Assembly: GCF_002995495.1 (NCBI RefSeq)
Contig: NZ_PVZV01000006.1
Coordinates: 620,001-684,000 of the forward strand
Source: Actinocorallia populi
GTDB taxonomy: Bacteria; Actinomycetota; Actinomycetes; Streptosporangiales; Streptosporangiaceae
DNA length: 64,000 nucleotides
Reading direction: 5' to 3'
Both the position numbers and the translations under genes were made by a program. Positions 34,208 to 41,951 of this stretch are shown here, in pieces (position 1 is the stretch's first letter; each line of letters begins with the position of its first letter). The notes beneath the pieces were generated by a model that searched no databases, was not told the origin of the DNA, and saw only the letters and a list, made by a program, of their open reading frames with translations.

Positions 34208-34279
34208 AACGAAACGGCACTCACCGGACTGCCGGCCTCGGATCAGGACCTGCTCAAGGTCGGTGAGTGCCGTTTCGTT
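34208..34279. repeat. 18-bp perfect inverted repeat
   Basis: aacgaaacggcactcacc at 34208-34225 pairs perfectly with ggtgagtgccgtttcgtt at 34262-34279; the 36-base loop is GC-rich. It lies between the SDR gene end (34384, minus strand) and the ABC operon start (34177, minus strand). It could end SDR transcription or act as a paired operator for the ABC promoter. Confidence 0.7.
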
Positions 34280-34383
34280 CTGCTTTATCTAACGGAACTT
34301 CGATGGAACGGACGGATGAAGGCTGTTGGGAGGTGCTGACGGGCCGGTGTCGACCGTTGGCGGCGGCCGGTGCGGCCGTCGGC

Positions 34384-35154
34384 TCAGATCCGGGGGCCGA
34401 GGAAGCAGCCGCCGGAGGCGTCGATGACCTGACCGGTCACCCAGCGGCCCGCGTCGGAGGCCAGGAAGGCCACCACGTCGGCGATGTCGGCGGGCCGCCC
34501 GGCCCTGGGGACGGCGTTGCCGCTGCCCACCATCTGCTGGACCTCGGGATCGTCGAGCATCCACGGGTTCCTGTCGGTGACCGTCGGCCCGGGCGCCACG
34601 GCGTTGACCGTGATGCCCCGTACGCCGACCACCTGGGCGAGGGAGCTGCTGAGTACCTCGATGGCGGCCTTGCTCATCGCGTACGGCTGTTCGGGCATCG
34701 CGATCCTGGTCGCCGCCGCGGACAGGTTGACGATGCGGCCGCCGTCGTTCAGCAGGCCCAGGGCTCGCTGGATGATGAACAGCGGCGCCTTGGTGTTGAC
34801 CGCGATCAACCGGTCGAACGCCTCGGGAGTGATCGTCTCGATCGAGTCGGCGGTGATGGCGGCGTTGTTGACCAGGATGTCCAGCCGCACCTGGCCGGCC
34901 TGCGCGAGCAGACCCGCCTCCAGGGCGGCGAACAGGGTGTCCACGTCCCCGGGCACGCCCAGCTCGGCGCGGATCGAAAAGGCACGGCCGCCGTCCTTCT
35001 CGATCAGCCGCACGGCCTCCCGTGCGGCCGCCTCGTTGCTGCCGTAGTGCACGGCCACCAGCGCCCCGTCGGCCGCCAGCCGCCGCGCGATCGCCCGGCC
35101 GATCCCACGCGAGGCCCCGGTCACCAGCGCCGTTCTGCCCATCAGAGGCGTCAT
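34384..35154 (-). CDS. Short-chain dehydrogenase/reductase (FabG-like)
   Basis: A 256-residue classical SDR. Motifs are TGASRGIGRAIARRL (cofactor), VNNAAITADSIE, catalytic Ser in NLSAAATRI, Tyr/Lys in PYAMSKAAIEVLS, and C-terminal GRWVTGQVIDASGG. It is divergent from the LysR gene at 35277, which is a usual arrangement for a reductase and its activator. The substrate is unknown; 3-oxoacyl reduction or a related reaction is the family default. Confidence 0.9.
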   Translation of the reverse strand: MTPLMGRTALVTGASRGIGRAIARRLAADGALVAVHYGSNEAAAREAVRLIEKDGGRAFSIRAELGVPGDVDTLFAALEAGLLAQAGQVRLDILVNNAAITADSIETITPEAFDRLIAVNTKAPLFIIQRALGLLNDGGRIVNLSAAATRIAMPEQPYAMSKAAIEVLSSSLAQVVGVRGITVNAVAPGPTVTDRNPWMLDDPEVQQMVGSGNAVPRAGRPADIADVVAFLASDAGRWVTGQVIDASGGCFLGPRI

Positions 35155-35244
35155 CCCGTCACTCCAGAAGTGGTCTTACTCTTCTGGCAACTAGGATCAA
35201 TGCCGTCCACAAGCCCGAACAATGGCAAAGTCTGCAAGGCCGTA

Positions 35245-35260
35245 TTAACCCCTGAGTTAA
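35245..35260. promoter_or_regulatory. LysR-type operator candidate
   Basis: ttaac-N6-gttaa is a small inverted repeat of the LysR T-N11-A type. It lies 16 bp upstream of the lysR GTG and within the divergent promoter region of the SDR. Confidence 0.5.
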
Positions 35261-35276
35261 CGCGAGAGAGAGTGTC

Positions 35277-36164
35277 GTGGAACTTCGCGACATCGAGATT
35301 TTCCTGACTCTGGCCGAAGAGCTGCATTTCGGCCGGACCGCCGAACGGCTGCGCGTGTCCCCCGCCCGCATCACCCAGGCCGTCAAGAAGCAGGAACGCC
35401 AGATCGGCGCCCTGCTGTTCGAGCGCACCAACCGCACGGTCCGGCTGACCCCGCTCGGCCGGCAGCTCCGCGACGACCTCTGGCCCGTCTACACCGGGCT
35501 GCAGGACGGCATGCGCCGTGCCAGGCTCGCCGCCCAGGGCGTCACCGCCGTGCTGCGCGTCGGCACGCTCTCCCTCAACGTCCAGGACCTGCGTCCTTAC
35601 TGGGACACCTTCCGCACCCGGCATCCGCAGTGGAAGCTGCGGATCCAGCAGGCCTCCTTCGTCGATCCGTTCGCCGGGTTGCGCCGCGGCGACCTCGACA
35701 TCCTGATCTGCTGGCTGCCGGTCGAAGAACCCGACCTGACGGTGGGGCCGGTCCTGTTCGCCGAGCCGCGGGTGCTGGCCGTGGCCGCAGACCACGAACT
35801 CACCCGGCACACCTCGGTCTCGTTGGAGATGCTCGCCGACTTCCAGCACGCAAGATCCTCGGTGTGGCCGGACTACTGGGCCGACGGCTACATCCCGTCC
35901 CACACCCGCAAGGGCCGCCCCATCGAACGCGGCCCCGTGGTGGGCAACGCCGAGGAGGTCCTCACCCTGGCCAGCGTCGGGGAGATCGTCAACCTCTTCC
36001 CCGCCCACATGAGGCGCTACTGGAGCCGGCCCGACATCGCCTACCTGCCCGTCCGGGACATCGACGTCCTGCCGTACGCCCTGGTGTGGCGTACCGAGAC
36101 CGAGGACGACCCCATCCGGGCCTTCGCCCGGATCGCCGCCGAAATCGGCACTCTCCCCACCTGA
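35277..36164 (+). CDS. LysR-family transcriptional regulator
   Basis: A 295-residue LTTR. The N-terminal winged helix (MELRDIEIFLTLAEELHFGRTAERLRVSPARITQ is the opening; the recognition helix contains VSPARITQAVKKQE) is followed by a periplasmic-binding-like effector domain with the two-lobed pattern starting AVLRVGTLS. The start is GTG at 35277. It probably regulates the divergent SDR gene, binding near ttaac-N6-gttaa. Confidence 0.9.
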   Translation: MELRDIEIFLTLAEELHFGRTAERLRVSPARITQAVKKQERQIGALLFERTNRTVRLTPLGRQLRDDLWPVYTGLQDGMRRARLAAQGVTAVLRVGTLSLNVQDLRPYWDTFRTRHPQWKLRIQQASFVDPFAGLRRGDLDILICWLPVEEPDLTVGPVLFAEPRVLAVAADHELTRHTSVSLEMLADFQHARSSVWPDYWADGYIPSHTRKGRPIERGPVVGNAEEVLTLASVGEIVNLFPAHMRRYWSRPDIAYLPVRDIDVLPYALVWRTETEDDPIRAFARIAAEIGTLPT

Positions 36165-36270
36165 GCCGCCCATTCCTAGCACGTCGCGCCGAGGTCCGTC
36201 CATCGCGGGTTCTGGACCCATGCGGACCGGCCCCCTTCCCTGGTGAACACTGCGGGTGAGTGGATAAACG

Positions 36271-36283
36271 ACACGTACCGTGT
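36271..36283. promoter_or_regulatory. TetR operator candidate, copy 1
   Basis: acacgtaccgtgt is a palindrome with acacg/cgtgt arms around tac, in the context cgACACGTACCGTGTtg. It is 75 bp upstream of the tetR start. Confidence 0.5.
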
Positions 36284-36327
36284 TGTCGGTCGGAGTATGT
36301 CCCGCACCCGTTCCCCCTGTCAACACG

Positions 36328-36340
36328 ACACGTTCCGTTT
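36328..36340. promoter_or_regulatory. TetR operator candidate, copy 2
   Basis: acacgttccgttt matches copy 1 at ten of thirteen positions. It lies just before a TAGGCT -10-like element (36346-36351) and 18 bp before the GTG at 36358. Confidence 0.45.
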
Positions 36341-36357
36341 CTGGTAGGCTCCGGGAC

Positions 36358-36942
36358 GTGCAGGAGACGCCGAACCCGCAACGCCGCAGTGAGAGAAGCC
36401 ACCGCGCCACGCTCAAAGCCGCCCTCGACCTGTGTGCCGAACTCGGATACGCCCAGGTGACCGTGGAGGGCATCGCCGCCCGCGCGGGCGTGAGCAAGAA
36501 AACGATCTACCGCTGGTGGCCGTCCAAGGGCGCGGTCGTCCTGGAGGCCATCGACGACGCAGCACTCCAGGCCACCGACTTCCCCAACACCGGCGACCTG
36601 GCCGCAGACCTGCACCGGCAACTGACCGGAACCCTCGGCCTGTTCACCCACGACAGCACCCGGTCGGCCATCTTCGGAGTCTTCGCCGAAGGCCTGCAGG
36701 ACCCGGGCTTCGGCGAACAGATGCACGACACCCTCTTCCGGCCGCGCATCAAGGCGTTCGAAGAACGCCTGCGCAAGGCCCAACGGCAGGGCGAACTGGC
36801 CGCCGAAGCCGATCCGGCCCTGGTGATGGACCTGCTGTACGGGCCGGTCTTCCACCGCCTCGTGGCCCACATCCCCCCGCCCGACGAGACCTATCTCCGC
36901 AAGATCACCGACGCCGCCCTCATCGCGGTGAACACACGATGA
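36358..36942 (+). CDS. TetR-family transcriptional regulator
   Basis: A 194-residue TetR protein with helix-turn-helix AALDLCAELGYAQVTVEGIA then GVSKKTIYRWWPSKGAVVLEA. The TIYRWWPSKGAV segment is shared with the TetR encoded at 41259. The GTG at 36358 is 6 bp after a possible -10 (taggct), so the mRNA may be leaderless; upstream in-frame sequence lacks homology. Two imperfect palindromes in the promoter suggest autoregulation. No obvious target gene adjoins it other than the convergent UvrA-like gene. Confidence 0.85.
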   Translation: MQETPNPQRRSERSHRATLKAALDLCAELGYAQVTVEGIAARAGVSKKTIYRWWPSKGAVVLEAIDDAALQATDFPNTGDLAADLHRQLTGTLGLFTHDSTRSAIFGVFAEGLQDPGFGEQMHDTLFRPRIKAFEERLRKAQRQGELAAEADPALVMDLLYGPVFHRLVAHIPPPDETYLRKITDAALIAVNTR

Positions 36943-37034
36943 CCTCGGCGGACCCGATCCGGCCCAGGTAGCGCTCGACTGCGGCCGCGAGGGCCGTAGC
37001 GGCTCGGACCATCACCGGCACCAGGTCCGGCCGT

Positions 37035-39233
37035 TCACCGGTGGAACTCACCGGGGGCGCCCTCGAAGACGAGGTGCCCGCCGTCCTGGCCGGCTTCCGG
37101 GCCGATGTCGATGCGCCAGTCGGCTCTGCGGATGACGTCCAGGTGGTGTTCGACGACGATGACGGTGTTCCCCGCGTCGACGAGGCGCTGCAGGTTCTCG
37201 ACGAGGACGTCCACGTCGCTGAGGTGCAGGCCGGTGGTCGGCTCGTCGAGGACGTACAGGCTGGCGTTCGCCCCGTTGCGGAGCTCGGTGGCGATTTTGA
37301 GTCGCTGGTTCTCGCCGCCGGAAAGGGTGGGCAGGGTCTGGCCGAGCCGGAGATAGCCCAGGCCGACGTCGATGATCCCGGTCAGGGCCGCGGTGATCTG
37401 AGGGTCCTCGAAAGCGTCGGCCGCTTCGATGACGGTGAGGTCCTCGACGTCGGCGATGGTGCGTCCATGGACTTTGTGAGCCAGGGCCTGCGGGGAGTAG
37501 CGCCGGCCTTGACAGGCTTCGCAGACGACGGTGTGGTCGTCCATGAAGGCCAGGTCGGTGCGGATGCTCCCGGTGCCGTTGCACTCGGGGCAGGCGCCTG
37601 CGGAGTTGGAGCTGAACAAGGCGGCGGGCGCGTTGCCGGCACGGGCGTAGATCGAGCGGAGGCGGGGGCCCATGCCGCTGTAGGTGAGCAGTGTGGAACG
37701 GCCGTTGGCGGCGATCGCGCGCTGGTCGATGCCGGTCGCCGGGTGCTGGTCGAGGAGTTCGGCCATCAGGCTCGACTTGCCCGAACCGGCGACACCGGTG
37801 ACGACGGTGAGCACACCGAGGGGGATGCCGACGGTGATGTCCTTGAGGTTGTTGCGTCGCGCGTGTTCGATGATGAGCCGTTCACGTACTGGCCGTCGGC
37901 GGGATTCGCCGGAGGAAACGCGGGTAAGGGCACGGCCTGTGGGGGTGTCGGCGGTGAGGAGTTCGGCGAACGGACCGTGGAAGACGAGTTCGCCGCCGTG
38001 TTCGCCCGCTCCCGGGCCGATCTCGATGATGGCGTCGGCCTCCCGCATGACGTCGGGGTCGTGTTCGACGACCAGGACGGTGTTTCCCTTGTCGCGCAGC
38101 CTTTTCAGCAGGACCGTCATGTCGCCGACGTCTCGGGGGTGGAGCCCGACGGTGGGTTCGTCGAACACGTAGAGCACTTCGGTGAGACTGCTGCCGAGGT
38201 GGCGGACGGTCTTGACGCGCTGGGATTCTCCCCCGGAGAGGGTCGTGGTCCCGCGATCGAGGCTGAGGTAGCCGAGGCCGATGTCTTCCAGGGCGGTGAG
38301 CCTGGCGTGCAGGCTCTCGGTGACCGGTGCCACGCGTGCGTCGTTGATCGTGGCGACGAGCGCGGCCAGGTCGCGGATCTCCATGCGGCTCATCTGGCTG
38401 ATGGTGTGCCCGGCGACCTGAACGGAGCGGGCCTGCTCGTTCAGCCGCGCCCCGTCGCACTCCGGGCAGGTCTTCGAGCGGGTGAATCTCTCCAGCACCG
38501 CCTGCTTGCGGTCCGACAGCGCGTCGGAAGTACGCAGATAGATGCGCTCGAATCGTTCTGCGACGCCCTCGTAGTCCTTCGGGGGTCTGGTGCCGAGCCG
38601 AGCCGCCGCTTCACCGCCGTAGAGCAGCGCCCGGCGTTGTTCCTCGCTCCATTCGCGCAACGGCGTGGTCGCATCGAACGAGCCGATGTCCGCGTACTGC
38701 CGGTACCAGTACTGGCCGTCCCCGAATCCGGGCAGCAGGATCGCCCCTTCCTTCAGGGACTTGTCCAGGTCGAGCATCCGCCGGACATCGCTGGTGAGCA
38801 CCTGTCCGATGCCGTCGCAGGCCGGGCACATGCCTTTGGGGTCGTTGAAGGAGAACCGGTTCGACTCGCCGATCCAGGGGGATCCGATCCGGGAGAACAG
38901 CAACCGCAGGTACGTCCAGGTGTCGGTGATGGTGCCCACGGTGGAGCGGGCGTTTCCGCCCAGCCTGCGCTGGTCGACGATCACCACCGGGGAGAGGCCC
39001 TCCACCGAGTCCGCCTCCGGCCGGGAGTAGCGGGGCAGGCGATTGCGCAGGAACGGCGGATAGGTCTCGTTCCACTGGAATGAAGCCTCCGCGGCCACGG
39101 TGTCGAACACGAGCGACGACTTGCCCGATCCGGACACGCCCACGACCACCGTCAACGTGTTCCGGGGGATGTCGAGGTCGAGGTTCTTCAGATTGTTGGT
39201 CCGCGCGCCTCTGATCTTGATCGTGTTCGCCAT
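37035..39233 (-). CDS. UvrA-like ABC ATPase, shortened (drug-resistance/DNA-binding type)
   Basis: A 732-residue protein with the UvrA double-ATPase layout: Walker A motifs GVSGSGKSS and GVAGSGKSS, signature motifs LSGGESQRVKT and LSGGENQRLKIATEL, Walker B VFDEPTVGLHP and VLDEPTTGLHL. Zinc-type CxxC pairs are present (CPECDGARL, and CPECNGTGSI with CEACQGRRY). It is about 200 residues shorter than canonical UvrA (about 940), so the UvrB-binding/insertion part is probably absent. Similar UvrA-like proteins act in resistance to DNA-binding drugs such as daunorubicin (DrrC; family knowledge). ATG 39233 has ggaagggagg upstream. It is divergent from a WYL regulator 63 bp away. Confidence 0.85.
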   Translation of the reverse strand: MANTIKIRGARTNNLKNLDLDIPRNTLTVVVGVSGSGKSSLVFDTVAAEASFQWNETYPPFLRNRLPRYSRPEADSVEGLSPVVIVDQRRLGGNARSTVGTITDTWTYLRLLFSRIGSPWIGESNRFSFNDPKGMCPACDGIGQVLTSDVRRMLDLDKSLKEGAILLPGFGDGQYWYRQYADIGSFDATTPLREWSEEQRRALLYGGEAAARLGTRPPKDYEGVAERFERIYLRTSDALSDRKQAVLERFTRSKTCPECDGARLNEQARSVQVAGHTISQMSRMEIRDLAALVATINDARVAPVTESLHARLTALEDIGLGYLSLDRGTTTLSGGESQRVKTVRHLGSSLTEVLYVFDEPTVGLHPRDVGDMTVLLKRLRDKGNTVLVVEHDPDVMREADAIIEIGPGAGEHGGELVFHGPFAELLTADTPTGRALTRVSSGESRRRPVRERLIIEHARRNNLKDITVGIPLGVLTVVTGVAGSGKSSLMAELLDQHPATGIDQRAIAANGRSTLLTYSGMGPRLRSIYARAGNAPAALFSSNSAGACPECNGTGSIRTDLAFMDDHTVVCEACQGRRYSPQALAHKVHGRTIADVEDLTVIEAADAFEDPQITAALTGIIDVGLGYLRLGQTLPTLSGGENQRLKIATELRNGANASLYVLDEPTTGLHLSDVDVLVENLQRLVDAGNTVIVVEHHLDVIRRADWRIDIGPEAGQDGGHLVFEGAPGEFHR

Positions 39234-39296
39234 GCCTCCCTTCCTATGCGGAGATGCGGCCGGAACCTGACCGTGATTCACCTATCCTCGACAGTG

Positions 39297-40298
39297 ATGG
39301 CCGATGTGACCAAGCGGATGCTGGACCTCCTGGCGGTGCTGCAGACCGGGCGCAGGTTCTCCGGGGCCGAACTCGCCCGGAGCCTGGAGACCAGCCCCCG
39401 CACGCTGCGCCGCGACGTCGAGCGGCTGCGCGAGTACGGCTACCCGGTCACGACCCGGCCGGGGCCGAGCGGCTTCTATCAGCTGGGTCCGGGCACGAGG
39501 CTCCCCCCGCTGATCTTCGAGGACGACGAGGCGGTCGCCGTCCTGATCGGGCTTGCGATGGCCGCCTCCGCGGCTCGAGCGCCCGAAAGCCCGCAGGACG
39601 GCGGCCACCGGGAGTCCCCCGCCGGGATCGGTGCCTCCGCCGACCGCGCCTACGGCAAGGTCGACCAGCTGCTCCCGGCGCGCCTTCGCTCCAGGGTGCG
39701 GCTCGTCCGGGCGTCGATGGAGGTCTCCCCCACTTCCTCGCCGGTGGTCGACACCGCCGTGTTCACCGCCATCGGCGAGGCCTGCACCCGCCGCGAGCGG
39801 ATCAGGTTCGGCTACCGCGGCCCGGACGGGACGCTCACGTCCCGCAAGGCGGAGCCGTTCCGGCAGATCCTGGCGCGCCAGCGCTGGTACCTCCTGGCCT
39901 GGGACCTCGACAGGGACGACTGGCGAACGTTCCGCATCGACCGCATCCACGACCTGATCCCCACCGGGGAGCACTTCGCCCCCCGCCCGATACCCGCCGA
40001 CGACGGCCGCGCCTACCTGCGCGACGCGCTCACCCGAGCCCGGTACAGAGCCGTCGTCACCGTCGATGCTCCGGCCGAGACGGTCGCGGACAAGGTCAAG
40101 TTCGCCGACTGCTCGATCGAGCCCCTGGACGGCGGACGATGCCGCGTCACCGCGTCCGTCGACTCGTTCCACTGGCTCATCATCAACATCGGCCTCATCG
40201 GAGCCGAGTTCCGCATCCACTCCCCCGCGGAGTTCGCCGACCTCAGCCGGGAACTGGCCGGGCGCCTGATGCGAGCGGGCCGCCACCAAGGCCCCTGA
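39297..40298 (+). CDS. DeoR/YafY-type HTH regulator with WYL domain
   Basis: A 333-residue regulator. The N-terminal winged helix (VTKRMLDLLAVLQTGRRFSG, with the recognition helix LETSPRTLRRDVERLREYGYPV) is followed by a WYL effector domain (RQRWYLLAWDLDRDDWRTFRIDRI contains the W-Y-L motif) and a WCX C-terminal extension. WYL domains are proposed to bind nucleic acid or ligands and are often found near DNA-damage or defence genes. The divergent short UvrA-like gene makes a damage- or drug-responsive pair plausible. ATG 39297 is chosen; V at 39294 also fits. Confidence 0.88.
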   Translation: MADVTKRMLDLLAVLQTGRRFSGAELARSLETSPRTLRRDVERLREYGYPVTTRPGPSGFYQLGPGTRLPPLIFEDDEAVAVLIGLAMAASAARAPESPQDGGHRESPAGIGASADRAYGKVDQLLPARLRSRVRLVRASMEVSPTSSPVVDTAVFTAIGEACTRRERIRFGYRGPDGTLTSRKAEPFRQILARQRWYLLAWDLDRDDWRTFRIDRIHDLIPTGEHFAPRPIPADDGRAYLRDALTRARYRAVVTVDAPAETVADKVKFADCSIEPLDGGRCRVTASVDSFHWLIINIGLIGAEFRIHSPAEFADLSRELAGRLMRAGRHQGP

Positions 40299-40322
40299 CC
40301 CGGCTCGGCAGGTGCGTTTCGG

Positions 40323-41144
40323 TCAGCCTGGAGCCTTGCGGCTGAGTTCTTCCCACGCCTGGTAGAGCTCGGCTCTGGCCCGGTCCAGTTCCTGGACCTG
40401 GTCATAGGAACGGCCGCCGATGATGAGCCGCCGGGGCGGTTCCGGCAGCGCGGCCAGTTCCATGATGACGGGGGCGGCCGTGTCCGGGGCCGGTCCGGTC
40501 TCCTCGCCCCACATCTCGGCCAGCTCGGCGCGCAGGGAATCGTAGTGCGGGAGGGCCTTGGTCTCCGTGGTCCCCTGGGTGAACAGGCCGGTGTCGTAAC
40601 CGCCCATCTCCACGATGGTGACCTTGATGCCGAACCGCTCGACCTCCATCGCCAGCGCCTCGCTGACCGAGTCGAGCGCCACCTTGCCCGCGCCGTAGAA
40701 GCCGACGGACGCCATGCCGCCGGCGGCGCCCATCGACGTGACCTGCAGGATGCGTCCGGAGCCCTGCGCGCGCAGGTGGGGCAGGACGGCCTGTGCCACC
40801 CAGACGGCGCCGAAGAAGTTGACGTCCAGGTGCGCCCGGATCTGGTCTTCCGTGGCCTCCTCCACCATCCCGTAGAGCATTCCGCCGGCGTTGTTGACCA
40901 CGATGTCGAGCCGGCCGAAGGCGGCTGCCGCGCGGTCCACGCCGTCGAACACGGCCCGGCGGTCGGAGACGTCCAGCGGGAGCCGGACGAGGGCGCCCGG
41001 GTGCTCCTCGGCAAGGACCGCGAGCGGCTCGATGTTGCGGGCCGCAGCCACGACGCGGTCCCCGGCGGCCAGGGCCGCCTCGGTGAACGCCCTGCCCAGA
41101 CCGCGTGAAGCGCCGGTGATGAACCAGACTCTGGCTGTCGTCAT
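40323..41144 (-). CDS. Short-chain dehydrogenase/reductase
   Basis: A 273-residue SDR. It has the cofactor motif TGASRGLGRAFTEAAL, NNAGGMLYG, catalytic Ser in VTSMGAAGG, and Tyr/Lys in FYGAGKVALDSVS. The C-terminal region VTIVEMGGYDTGLFTQ is typical of the SDR subgroup that carries no tetramer tail, common beside TetR genes in actinobacteria. It is divergent from the TetR gene at 41259 with a perfect palindrome just upstream of its start. The substrate is unknown. Confidence 0.88.
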   Translation of the reverse strand: MTTARVWFITGASRGLGRAFTEAALAAGDRVVAAARNIEPLAVLAEEHPGALVRLPLDVSDRRAVFDGVDRAAAAFGRLDIVVNNAGGMLYGMVEEATEDQIRAHLDVNFFGAVWVAQAVLPHLRAQGSGRILQVTSMGAAGGMASVGFYGAGKVALDSVSEALAMEVERFGIKVTIVEMGGYDTGLFTQGTTETKALPHYDSLRAELAEMWGEETGPAPDTAAPVIMELAALPEPPRRLIIGGRSYDQVQELDRARAELYQAWEELSRKAPG

Positions 41145-41164
41145 GGAAATCCCACCCCTAAAGC

Positions 41165-41179
41165 GAGACGGTGCGTCTC
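41165..41179. promoter_or_regulatory. TetR operator, SDR side
   Basis: gagacggtgcgtctc is a palindrome with perfect gagac/gtctc arms. It lies 21 bp upstream of the SDR start and resembles the site at 41222. Confidence 0.65.
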
Positions 41180-41221
41180 ATCTGGCCCCATCCTGCAAAA
41201 TGGCGGCGACCTTGTCAAAAC

Positions 41222-41236
41222 GAACCGGCTCGTCTC
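41222..41236. promoter_or_regulatory. TetR operator, TetR side
   Basis: gaaccggctcgtctc matches the 41165 site at 11 of 15 positions. It overlaps the -35 position of a promoter whose -10 is TAGCCT (41247-41252). The ATG at 41259 follows 6 bp later, so the transcript is probably leaderless. Confidence 0.55.
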
Positions 41237-41258
41237 GTTGGGGTGCTAGCCTGGGCGC

Positions 41259-41858
41259 ATGTCCCAGGACAGGAAGCCGGATCGTTCCCGGCGCAGCGAA
41301 CGTTCACGGCAGGCGATCCTCGAGGCGACCCGCGCGCTGGTCTCCGAGGTCGGGTACGGCAAGGTGGCGATCGAGACCATCGCCGCCCGGGCCGGTGTCG
41401 GCAAGCAGACGATCTACCGCTGGTGGCCGTCCAAGGGCGCCGTGATCTTCGACGCCTTCCTGGCGCTCAGCGAGGACGCCGAGGGCCAGGGCACGGCGCT
41501 GCCGGACACCGGCGACATCGAGGCCGACCTCAAGGCGGTCATGCGCGCGACGGTGGCCGAGTTCGCCGACCCGGAGTTCGAGAAGCCGATCCGGGCGCTC
41601 AACAACGAGATCATCAACGATCCCGACCTCGCCGCGCAGTACCGCGAGAAGCTGGCGCTGCCCGTGGACGCCGCCAAGAAGGAGCGGTTGCGCAGCGCGC
41701 AGCGGGCCGGCCAGCTGGCCGCGGACGCCGACCTCGACCTGGTCCTGGAGGTGCTCTACGCACCCCTCTTCCAGCGCTGGCTGCACCGCTCGGGCCCGCT
41801 GACCCCCGAGTACGCCGACGCGCTCGTCGACATCACGCTCAGGGCCTTCCGGCCCTGA
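41259..41858 (+). CDS. TetR-family transcriptional regulator
   Basis: A 199-residue TetR protein. The helix-turn-helix reads LVSEVGYGKVAIETIA then GVGKQTIYRWWPSKGAVIFDA; it belongs to the same sub-group as the TetR at 36358 (identical TIYRWWPSKGAV). Its C-terminal domain is TetR_C_16-like. It is divergent from an SDR with two matching palindromes between them, so it most likely represses both. The stop lies 93 bp before the end of the convergent P450 gene. Confidence 0.9.
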   Translation: MSQDRKPDRSRRSERSRQAILEATRALVSEVGYGKVAIETIAARAGVGKQTIYRWWPSKGAVIFDAFLALSEDAEGQGTALPDTGDIEADLKAVMRATVAEFADPEFEKPIRALNNEIINDPDLAAQYREKLALPVDAAKKERLRSAQRAGQLAADADLDLVLEVLYAPLFQRWLHRSGPLTPEYADALVDITLRAFRP

Positions 41859-41888
41859 GCGCCCGCGGGGCGGACGGCTCGAAGGGCT

Positions 41889-41909
41889 CCGGACCCGGTG
41901 GCGGTCCGG
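41889..41909. terminator. Hairpin between TetR and P450 genes
   Basis: A 7-bp stem (ccggacc / ggtccgg) with a 7-base loop lies between the convergent genes and could end both transcripts. No T tract is seen. Confidence 0.4.
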
Positions 41910-41951
41910 CCCGCCGCGGCGGACGTGTTCGCGGACCGGACCGGATGACGG

